From Pomphorhynchus laevis (lineage: Eukaryota; Acanthocephala; Palaeacanthocephala; Echinorhynchida; Pomphorhynchidae), in contig WNNJ02002480.1 of assembly GCA_012934845.2 (NCBI GenBank), forward strand, positions 62,001 through 126,000: a stretch of 64,000 nt of DNA, given 5' to 3'. Made by a program: the position numbers and the translations under genes. Positions 1 through 12,000 of the stretch are shown here, one piece after another. The notes below the pieces were generated by a model. It saw only the letters and a list, made by a program, of their open reading frames with translations. It had not been told where the DNA came from and did not search any database. The number at the start of each line of letters is the position of its first letter. Position 1 is the first letter of the stretch.

Positions 1-40
1 TATTACCACTTAGTTGTGAAGGTGAAGATAACTATGGAGG
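1..40 (+). CDS. EDEM2-like exon (3' end of the first visible exon)
   Basis: The window starts inside this exon. The frame reads [13 protein letters not shown], matching the family block R-P-L-T-C-D-G-x-D-T-W-G. The exon ends two bases into a codon and joins exon 9097, giving DNYGGYSLTLID, which aligns without gaps to the family DTWGSFSLTLID. The donor is GG|GCAAGT, a GC rather than a GT donor; using the GT four bases downstream breaks the frame. Confidence 0.75.
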
Positions 41-3000
41 GCAAGTACACGTTAACAAAAGTGACAAAAATTCACTCTTAATCTTTTAATTAAATTTATT
101 GAAATGTTTAGCGGAAGAAGTAAAAATTACTACAAAAGTAAAAATTTTGCTAAAATATAAAAAATTCTTTTATATTTAAATATAATACTTATTCTTTAAT
201 ATATTCTTTATTCTTTAAATATGTGTACTTATCTTAAATTTTATTTTATGTCCGTTCTATATGGATAGTATGGGATCTAATATTTTCGGTGCTAGCATGA
301 CAATAAGAAGTCATAAAATTTTTTATTTTTATGGAGAATAAAATAATTTATACTTTAACTTATCTTTCATATAATACCGGTGTAACCATGACAATGACAT
401 GTAATAATTTATATTGTTTATTGAAAGTAATAATTGATATAAAACTATAAATAATTAATTATTGGAGCTGGATCAAAGGAAATACGTAATTATTTTGTAT
501 ATTTCGCTAACTACTGTTAGCATCGTCCTTTGTCTAACTAACTACTTAGGAAGATGTTACTTCCTAACTACTTAGGAAGATGCTAACAGTAGTTAGCATC
601 CTGACTGTAATTACTTCCCAACTGTAGTTACTTCTAACTGTAGTAACTTCCTAACTACCGAGGAAGATGCTATAGTAATTAATAGATTAATATTATGAAT
701 CTATTAATAGATTATAAGATTCTATAGATTAGGAGATTCTATAGATATTACATAGTAATTTTCTGAAGATGCTAACAGTAGTTAGCGAAATATCAAAAAT
801 AATTTCTTCTTTACTTTGATCCAGCTCCAATAATTATATCAATAATGGATCAGTATCAACTATTTAAAATCCTTATTATTATATTTATAAACATTAGAAA
901 TCATATCATCATCTGAACAAAACAAAGTTTAAAGGAGTCATCCGAACTTTCCTCTAATAGTTTTGCAGATAGCTCAATAGCTTTATCTGTGGGCACATTA
1001 GTGAACATCGAAACAATGCCAAAACTAATCATCGTTCGCATGGTTTTGTATACATATCTTTATTAATTTTATCTTTCATTTTATAATTGTTTGTTATTTT
1101 CATTTTCTCTCTAATTTTATCTAATATATAAGTTTTCCAAATGTTTATCTTTGATGTATAATAGTAGAACATATCTATTGAAGTCTATGTGCATAATTAG
1201 CCATAATTATGTACATAATCATCGCTGCATATATTATATAATATATAATATTTAAGCTTTTACTATTAATCAATTTACCAGAGTAAGCATTTAAGTCATT
1301 ATATAACGAATTGTAAATTTTATTTTTATTGTTATTATTTTATGTTATTATTTAAATATTGTTATTTAAATATATGTTATTAAATATTGGGCCCATTTGA
1401 GGGTAACCTAACTTGTAAATTTTACTTTTTGATAATAATATTATTTTTAAAAAAAATTTTATGTTATTATTATATAAAATATTATTATTATTTTCATTGT
1501 TTTCAATTAATTGGAGATATTAATACTACGAATAATTGATATAATGAAGAAACAACTTAGCGAGAGTAATTTCAAAGTCTGAACAAAAAAACAATTTAAC
1601 GGGATCCGTTTAGGATAACCCTCAATATGTAAATTTTAGTATGATTAATATTAAAAAAATATTTATACGCTTTTAATGGCATTTTCCTTAATTCATTGTT
1701 TTTAATTAATTCTAGATTATGAGTGCATATATGTTCATTTATTTTATCAAAATTAAGACTTTTGCAATCGCATTCAGTTTCTATGATGTTTCTAATATTA
1801 TCGTTACATATTGATTTTAATTCTTTATTATAATTACAAATTTTTCGTCCTAATGGTGGTAACAACTTATACCTTATTTTAGGAATATATTTACTTAAAT
1901 CTGACCCTATTATTTCTTTACTTTTAGAATTATTGAAGTCTACATATATTTATGTTATCTATATATTTATTAATGAATTTTATGGTCAGTGTATATTTTC
2001 TATTGTTATTATTAACATATATTATTTATATATATTATCTATATATATCAAAAGGGTATAAAATGATAATAATAACAATAGAAAATATACTATTAAAAAC
2101 TATAAAAAAACTTTACTAATAAAACTAATAGAAAAAGAAGATTTTTTGATTAAAACGCTTAATTCCATGTAATCATTAGGAGTGAATGACGTGGTACAAG
2201 AAATCGACAGAAGTAGTATAGTACATAATAAACAACTATATTACAATAATCCGGTTAAACGCAAACCAAGAAGTCATGGTGATAAAAGGAATAAGAAAAT
2301 TAGAGTTAAAAATATTAAAAAAGATAAATATATTTATGAACAATTAGAAATATTAAAACAACTTTTAAGAGATAATAAACCAAAAGATCTTTATGTAAAT
2401 ATAAGAAGTTTTTCTAAAATACCATTTGTTCAATAAATCAAAGATTAGTTAACGAATATGATAGGCTAAGTTGTATAAGAAAGAATATAAGAATATATTA
2501 TATATTATATTCTTATATAGTAATAAGAATATTGAAGAAAATAAGACAATAAAAAATCAAAAACTATTAGAAAAAGGAGATTTTTGGATTAAAACGCTTA
2601 ATTCCATGTACCCATTAGGATTAAATGACGTGGTACAAGGAATTGGCAGAAGTAGTATAATACATAATAAACAACTATATTATAATAATCCGGTTAAACG
2701 CAAGCCAATAAGTCATCGCGATAAAAGCAATATGAAAAATAGACAAATATCAAAAAATAAGTATTTATATGAACAATTAGAAATATAAAAACAACTTTTA
2801 AGAGATAATATACTAAAAGATCTTTATGTAAATACAAGAAGTTTTTCTAAAATACCATTTGTTCAATAAATCAAAGATTAATTAATGAATATGATAGGTT
2901 GAGTTGTATTATAGACAGTTATTGTAATACAAAATACTATAATCGTACAATAAATGTTAATGTTTTAAAATAATCAAATTTACTTCGTATAAATAACCAT

Positions 3001-6000
3001 TCGGGGTTATCTGCAAATGAGTCCAAATATTATTAAAATGTCAGTATGCTGTTTATTCGCGGCGATATATGCCGTTCTGCACCGGATTTCGACGCGTAGA
3101 TCTCGGGGCTCGTAAACAGACAGAGACGGCCCGGACAAGCTCGAAGCTTATTTTCCTTTTATGTAGGACGAGGGCGTCTCCATAGGTGACATTGCGTAGG
3201 CTAGCATTGCCTACATATTTCGCTGCTACTGTCTTTAGAACTTTAATTGCCTCCTTTCCATTTATTGTTATTATTAACAATAATTTTTTTTAATATTTTT
3301 TTTATTATTTTACAATCTTTGGGTTACCCGCAAATGGGCCTGTAAATGAGAATTCAGTTCAGTTTGGGTTCAAAATTCTGGACGTCCGATTGCAGATCGC
3401 GTTCCTCTGATGCATCGCGATGTCATTTTTGCAAGTAATAGGCCTAGACGCGTTCTAAGCTTTGTAAGCTCGTCGGGGTATCTGCTTGCTCGCTTATTTG
3501 CCAATTTAGATGCGATCCGTCTTAAAAGTTGTGTGGCATTGTCACCGCTTCCACCTGAGAATGAGAAGACGGCGGGTACAAGAGACCCCCGCTCGAACTC
3601 TGTTATTCTTTCGAGATATTTACTGCGCTTTCGCTGTTGGTGGTACTTATAGCAGGACTCTGGTGTCTTGGATGGAGTTGGATTGAGCGAAAACGTTAAA
3701 CACGCAAATGTCGAAGAAAGTTCGCTCACTCCTATCACCAAACAACCCTGAGCATGCAATGTCGAGCCTAGCATCACGGTCTTTTGTCGTTGAGCCGTTT
3801 CTAAAGTCAAAGTTTGGCGGGACTGGTGTAAGCAGCGGCTCGACTTGTACGTTATACGATGTTTCTGTTAGCTGATAGGCAATAAAATCACGCACGGCAT
3901 CGTGTCGCATCGACGGAAGACCACCGAATGGGCATGAGAGAGCATGGGTAGCTGTATTAATCTGCTTACATTTACATTGAGTTGGTGCGGATTTAGGCGT
4001 AATTCCGTATCTAGAAGAAATAGAATCACAAAACTTGATGTTACTTAATCGAGTTGCTCGATCGAATGTAGGATATCCGGATAGCCATGACGAAGCCCCT
4101 GTTGTTGAAGCATGCTCAATTGCGGTACACAGAATTCCACTCGCATTGCTCAAAATATCTTCTTGGTCAAGCTTTTCACTAGAGGCTTTTGCTGCCCGTA
4201 GATTTTAATAATTGTCTCATGCATAGAATTAAGTACCGAGCCAATATATCCTTGTATGCTTGGCTCACACACTGAGGTCGATGATCGATATTCGTTGCTT
4301 GGTAACGTGGACGGATCTCTAATGCATAAACCGCCGTTGCGAAAACTCAACTGGCATGTGCGCCATAAGATATCGTCTTGAGAAATATCAATGTCAAAAA
4401 GATGTGATATTGTAGACTTTAGGTTTCAGTGTCAGAGGTGCGAACCACGCAGAGGGGTATTCATAGCATCGTTGAGTATGTGTCCATTTATGCTGAATAG
4501 ACTTAATTAAGCACACGTTTGCAACCTGAATGTCTAACTCTCCTACTTTCTTCAACTGTGACACTAATGTGCAAAGGGAGAAAACTGATGATCGTATAAA
4601 CGTCTCTATGTATTCGGCTGATCCGATTGGTACTCCAAGAACGGGTAGGCCATCCTCAACGATGGAGACTCCAGCGTTATCAAGTAACGATTGGAAAGTC
4701 GAGATGTCGTTCCCGTTGGAATATACCTTGCATTTTCCCGGATTCAAGTGTACGCCATATGAGGGGCCGAAGGATTGAAGCAACTTAAATGCTTCAATGA
4801 CATCTTGTGGGGAACCTATGAGGTTGCCGTCGTCTGCGTACCATAACTGTTTTATGTTTGGGCAAGTTCTTTTGATACGGAGTAGTAACGGAAGTGTTGC
4901 AGAGGCAAATGCTGCCATCGAAAAGACGTCGCCCTGTGTAAATCCTTCAGCAGATAGTAAGAATTCACTGTCAATTGTTAGCAGTGTCGGCTTTCTGTAT
5001 AGGTTAGAAAGGACTGTGTTCAATGCTGGACAGATATTTGGCATGTTTGAGAGAGCGGTCATTCTATTCACTCTGTTGAACGTGTTGTCAGCATCAATTG
5101 TGAGTAGCACGAATGTAGGATTTCTCTTCAACAAGTCACGAATACTGTGAATAACACATTCGGTGCCAGCACGCTGCGAGGCGCAGAATTGAACGTTCCC
5201 GCATATTGTTTGCAGTTGGGGTGATATTATTTTCAATATTGATTTAGATATAATGTGTCTGGAAACATCTCCTATTCCTATAAGACGTACCTCAGGATTT
5301 TTGCTAAGAGGAATAAGGTGACTAGCGGTGAAGGCTGTCATCGACTCCTATGAGATTGGATTTAATGCTAATTGTCGAGCGAAAGATGCAAGTGATTCAG
5401 CTAGACGTTTCGATTCTGCCCCAAAGTCAACCAACATTCGATGTCATGCTCTTGCATCTAATCCAGACGGGCCCGCTCCTCCCTTTACTTTCTTAGAGTT
5501 GGCAACGATCAGTTCAAAGTCAATAGAATCAAATGCGATTGGGTGAAACTCAGGAATGTCATCGATAGGCCTGCGCAGAATGGCGTCATCAGATTTTGCT
5601 GAAGCCATCGGATGCTTATCAATAAGAATTTGTCTCACTGTTTGGCCGTCTATTATTTCGTCTATTCGAAGAGGATGCCCTCTACCATCATTTGATTCAA
5701 GTAATTTGACAGCAGCTGTCATCTTCCCACCAAGAACAAGCTTCTGGACAATTTTCAGAATATCATTATTTAGAGGATCATATAGCTTGTGAGAAGACTG
5801 AGACTGGAGAAAACGAGCTTCGTTGAGCAGCGTTCGCATATCTCCGCTTGTCCAACAATCAAGTCTGCGATCGAGAATTTGTTTTAGTTGCTTAGGGTTC
5901 GCTTTAGCAGGGAGCTGGAGGATTAACTGACTGATGACAACCGCGAGTGAAAGCGAGCAATCGTTTGTGAATGCTAATTCATATATCCTTGCAAGCTCTG

Positions 6001-9000
6001 AGATAAATCGCTTAGATCCGATGCATCTTGGTAGTCTAAACAGGTTTGGTTTCCATAGAATAACTTCATGCAATATCGATTCCACCGAGAGAGTATCTGA
6101 TGAAGATTGGATTTGCGAGATGGTTGCACTTATAGGTTCAAATTCTGTCTGAAGAATGTTCTGCGAACTTTTTATTCCAACGTTTTGAGTTTCAGATGTA
6201 GCACGTAAGTGCGATGTAAGTTGGACATTGGTAGACGCGTGTGTGGACAGCACCGGGTTTTTCCTGGAGCAGTTAGGAGCAGAGCACGTTGTGCAAGGTT
6301 TCGAATTGCGCGCACATTTACAGCGAATACATTTGGCTGCACTCGTGTTGCAGTTGCATCATTTTGATAGCGAAGAAGGTATTCCTCTAGGCATGTAGCG
6401 TCGATTTCAGAGCGTTGATACTGATCAAAGTGATTCTTTGTTATTGATGGATTAAAAAATTCGAAGGATTGTAAGATGTTTGTTATGTTTGTTAGTTACT
6501 CATCGAGAATATTTCTCGTTAAAATGTTTTGTAATATTTATCTGATCTGAAAGCTGGACGATCTGAAAGCTGGACGATCTGAAAGTGTATGTTTATTAGA
6601 AACCAAAAATTTTTTTGGTTGAAATTATTATTAATAATAAATGTTAATAATAACAATAGAAAATATACACTGACCATAAAATTCATTAATAAATATATAG
6701 ATAACATAAATATATGTAGACTTCAATAATTCTAAAAGTAAAGAAATAATAGGGTCAGATTTAAGTAAATATATTCCTAAAATAAGGTATAAGTTGTTAC
6801 CACCATTAGGACGAAAAATTTGTAATTATAATAAAGAATTAAAACCAATATGTAACGATAATATTAGAAACATCATAGAATCTGAATGCGATTGCAAAAG
6901 TCTTAATTTTGATAAAATAAATGAACATATATGCACTCATAATCTAGAATTAATTAAAAACAATGAATTAAGGAAAATGCCATTAAAAGCGTATAAATAT
7001 TTTTTTAATATTAATCATACTAAAATTTACATATTGAGGGTTATCCTAAACGGATCCCGTTAAATTGTTTTTTTGTTCAGACTTTGAAATTACTCTCGCT
7101 AAGTTGTTTCTTCATTATATCAATTATTCGTAGTATTAATATCTCCAATTAATTGAAAACAATGAAAATAATAATAATATTTTATATAATAATAACATAA
7201 AATTTTTTTTAAAAATAATATTATTATCAAAAAGTAAAATTTACAAGTTAGGTTACCCTCAAATGGGCCCAATATTTAATAACATATATTTAAATAACAA
7301 TATTTAAATAATAACATAAAATAATAACAATAAAAATAAAATTTACAATTCGTTATATAATGACTTAAATGCTTACTCTGGTAAATTGATTAATAGTAAA
7401 AGCTTAAATATTATATATTATATAATATATGCAGCGATGATTATGTACATAATTATGGCTAATTATGCACATAGACTTCAATAGATATGTTCTACTATTA
7501 TACATCAAAGATAAACATTTGGAAAACTTATATATTAGATAAAATTAGAGAGAAAATGAAAATAACAAACAATTATAAAATGAAAGATAAAATTAATAAA
7601 GATATGTATACAAAACCATGCGAACGATGATTAGTTTTGGCATTGTTTCGATGTTCACTAATGTGCCCACAGATAAAGCTATTGAGCTATCTGCAAAACT
7701 ATTAGAGGAAAGTTCGGATGACTCCTTTAAACTTTGTTTTGTTCAGATGATGATATGATTTCTAATGTTTATAAATATAATAATAAGGATTTTAAATAGT
7801 TGATACTGATCCATTATTGATATAATTATTGGAGCTGGATCAAAGTAAAGAAGAAATTATTTTTGATATTTCGCTAACTACTGTTAGCATCTTCAGAAAA
7901 TTACTATGTAATATCTATAGAATCTCCTAATCTATAGAATCTTATAATCTATTAATAGATTCATAATATTAATCTATTAATTACTATAGCATCTTCCTCG
8001 GTAGTTAGGAAGTTACTACAGTTAGAAGTAACTACAGTTGGGAAGTAATTACAGTCAGGATGCTAACTACTGTTAGCATCTTCCTAAGTAGTTAGGAAGT
8101 AACATCTTCCTAAGTAGTTAGTTAGACAAAGGACGATGCTAACAGTAGTTAGCGAAATATACAAAATAATTACGTATTTCCTTTGATCCAGCTCCAATAA
8201 TTAATTATTTATAGTTTTATATCAATTATTACTTTCAATAAACAATATAAATTATTACATGTCATTGTCATGGTTACACCGGTATTATATGAAAGATAAG
8301 TTAAAGATTCATAATATTAACCGATTAATAAAGAACCGATTTAAATATAAACACAACATATAAACGTTAAATAATAAATAACAATAAAAATAAAATTTAC
8401 AATTCGTTATATAATGACCTAAACGCTTACTTTGGTAAGCTGATTAATAGTGAAAGCTCGAATATATCTAAGATAAAAATTTGGAAAGATTATATATTTG
8501 ATAAAATTAAAAATAAAATGAAAATAAAAAACAATTATAAAAGGAAAGATAAAATTAATAAAGATATGTATAAAGAACTTACTAAATTAAAGGATAACTA
8601 TATAATAAGAACTATTGATAAAGCTAGTAATAACTTTGTCTTTATATGCAAAAAACTTTATTCTGATATACTAATGAAAGAGGTTAATTCTAATGATTTA
8701 AGTATAAACACGACATATGACTGTAGTGATTTAAGTTTAGAAACAATTATTACAAGTCACTGTTCTATAATGGATTAAAAGGAAAATGCAATCAAAGGAT
8801 ATAAATATAGATTGAATAAATTTGTATTGAAAAATATAATTTTTCAAATTATCATAAATATTTCATTTTGATCAAATTTTATTCTTTGAACTATTTATTT
8901 TGTAGCTCTTACATTTAAGGAAATAAAAGACCGAATTAAATTTTCGCTACTCACTAGCACATTCATAGCACAATTGTGTAGGTAAACAACTTTTATTTTG

Positions 9001-12000
9001 ATGATGCTGGTAGTGACATGTGAAATAAGATTTAAAAAGTCGTAAATTTGTTATTTTTTATAAATTTGTTTCTATATTTTATTTTCACAATTTTAGATAT
9101 TCTTTAACATTAATTGATTCCCTTGATACTTTGGCATTATTAAATCAGCATAAATTGTTTGCCGATGCATATTGGAAGGCGGCTGACGTTAATTTTAATA
9201 TCGACAGTAATGTCAGTGTTTTTGAAACGAACATACGGGGTTTGTAATACATTCGTTTCTTTTTAATAATAATTTTATTTGACAAATATAGTAACATATT
9301 TTTGTGCAATATGTTTGATAAATATCGAATTGGATGGGTTTAATAACGTTGAGAATTATTGAGAACATAGGAACCATTGAGAACCTAGTACTATTTTGCA
9401 ATTTCTTTTATTATAATGTCCTCTTTCTTTAACATATAAATTTGACAAGAGACATAATATTTGCACTGTGCGGACGACCGGAATATGTTCACTCGGATAG
9501 CAACTCGAGTCTCATATCACGAGACATTAAATCTTGGCTACTGGAGAGAGTTGTACTATCAAGACAAACTACTCCTTTTAGACCGCAGGGGAATTCAAAG
9601 TATGAAAGTATGAATGAAACAATTTGGCGAACGGTACAATTACGTATGGAATGCTAAGGAATATTTTTATCGAAATATTTCGGAATTTATCCTTAGTTTA
9701 CAGACCAAAGTAATTACAACTTTGTCGAATAAATTGTTGTGTATAACGAACTATAAAAAGGAACTTTATTCAACAAAGTCTGAAGCTGTTAAACAAAATG
9801 TAATATTAACTATAACAATTATGTAATGCTAGAAAAATAATGGATGTTCTCTTTCTTTAACATATAAATTGGACGGTAGATTGGAACTCACCACGGTATC
9901 AATGACAGGCAAGCATCTTAATGGTTGATAACAGATAGGGCAAGCAAGGTGTGCTCGTATAACTTCAAAAATTCTTAGTTTTCCAATAGTCCTGTTTATA
10001 TAGCAAACTTCACTATAAAACATTATTCCTGGATGACAAAAGAGAGTAAAGATGTTAAGAAATTTCTGCTTCGGTTGTTCAACACGGGACAATATATACT
10101 TTGGTGATCTCAATGATTTTGGGGAGTTCGAGTTGTATCCTACATTATCAAATTGGGGAGACTTAATACCACTAGCAAAATCTACACCGACATCATGCAG
10201 GTTGCGAATCAATTTTAGACATTGCACAACAATTTTAAAATGTCAAATTTTAATCAAAATAGGTAAACTGATACCGAATTGAATAGTTTAATTACGTGTA
10301 TAAGCTTGTGTACCTATCTTGGAATGAGGTCAAAAACCAGATTTTAATCGACCAAGTCGGTTTACAACCATAATACTAACTTAAAATGGTTGTATTCAAT
10401 AATAAGTATAGATAATGAAAGTGGAAAGATTTGGGAATAGACAAAACATATTGAATCAAATGTGAAAGGTAGAACGCTTTGTTTACATGATTTATATGAT
10501 TTTGGTATTAAATATATTTATTCTCTTAAATGTAAAGATGCTATACGGCTTTGTACTTTTATCCTAAACATGCGCCTGCAAAATAGTGTACGAATATCGT
10601 CACAAACCAGTTGCAACACGATATACACACTAATATCATCCTGCGCCGACGTTAGTAATCAGTGGATTTTCAGAGGGCAGGCACTTAGCCCTGAAGATTA
10701 CTGTACAGTTATATTAAGTGTAAATTTGGATACAAACAATAGAATTACGAATAATTACGTTATCAAATTGAAGGTAGAACCTTTCCTTACTATCGCTGAT
10801 TTAATTTAAAATCAGAAATTATTTCATATGATAAATAATTAATTTTATACATTAATAAATAAGGAGATAATGATACTCCGACGATATTTTGCCGTTCGCA
10901 CAATTGTTCTTTGCAATCTTTTTATTTAAAAGTTTAACGCGCCTCTTGCTACCCACCAAACTTCAGTCGGTTTTTAAAGCAAGGATCGCAAATATCAAGA
11001 CCTATAAGCTTGATTAAATAAGATACGATTGTAATCTACTTGTTGTCAAGATAAAGATATATATAATATCTAATAGAAGTTTATTTAAAATAGTTTTGTT
11101 CATATTCTATTAACTATCCTTTTCCATCAATTATCCTAAAGTATTGGGTCCACTCGAATTGCAGAATATTAAGCAAACTAGTGAATTCTACCAATGGGTA
11201 GATTATATACCTCATTTAAACAGCAAACGATCGAGACCCATGATTTACATATTCTGTTAGTGTGTTCGGTCACAAAAGTATCTTTACCGATGGTTATTCC
11301 GACTTATAATGAGATACTCGAATCCTCGACGGTTCATCATAAGAATGGTATGATAAAGTATATAGGTTTAAGATACGCTAAAATATTATTCATAAAATGA
11401 ACTTTACCGTTTTAGATTTTGCATAGTACATTCTTAAAACTACCGAGCAAATATGAGTGATTGACAAACCACATTTGTACATTCTGCGGGATATTTCGCC
11501 CGAGTGAGAGAGGCTGCATTGTATTGTTGGGGTTTGGATCTGATGCACCGGCTGCGTGCATCAGATCCACTTTTAAGATTATCAATTATGCTATGCAAAT
11601 TATACGTCTTAAACTTTACAGACGTTTATTAGTAAGATGATCTCACCAGCTTTCTTTCGAATTATGATGATTCTACATGCCATGAGACTAGTTACCGATC
11701 TAAACTGCAATATTTTGTCTAAACTGCAATATTTTATTCTAAAGCAGGTAAGAAATCCTCACTTAGATGTTGTGTTAATTTGAGATGGTCAGCACTTCCT
11801 CGAGTGCTTTGACAGGCCGTAATGATGTTATTTTCGTCGGTCGTTGATAATTTAATGCGTGATGGGGATTATGAGAATCCCCATCACGATGGGGATTCAT
11901 CATGATCAAGCGTCTCAAATTGCTTCGCCCAAAAATATTCAAAAGAATAAGTTCTGTCGATATGTGAACTCGATAGTTCGATTTGATTTGATTTGTGATC

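Larger units (their letters stand above)
3370..6358 (-). mobile_element. RLE-type (R2/HERO-like) non-LTR retrotransposon, decayed
   Basis: The minus-strand order is a cysteine-rich N-terminal motif, a long linker, a reverse transcriptase, and a zinc-binding plus restriction-like endonuclease (RLE) C-terminus. Such elements nick DNA with a PD-(D/E)xK endonuclease and prime reverse transcription at the nick. The linker block [10 protein letters not shown], the RT block [16 protein letters not shown] and the end block H-A-L-S-C-P-x-G-G typify a family common in aquatic invertebrates. The coding region has at least two in-frame stops (near 5345 and 5440) and frameshifts near 4150-4390 and 3650-3700, so it is inactive. 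It sits between the inverted-repeat arms in EDEM2 intron 1. Confidence 0.85.

Noticed and set aside
4530-5150. Plus-strand frames of 82 and 117 residues
   Set aside because: They are antisense to the well-supported reverse transcriptase frame on the minus strand.
9829-10227. 132-residue minus-strand frame with CPICYQPL, possibly a RING finger
   Set aside because: Only one CxxC pair is present and no further Cys/His ligands follow, so a RING assignment is not supported.
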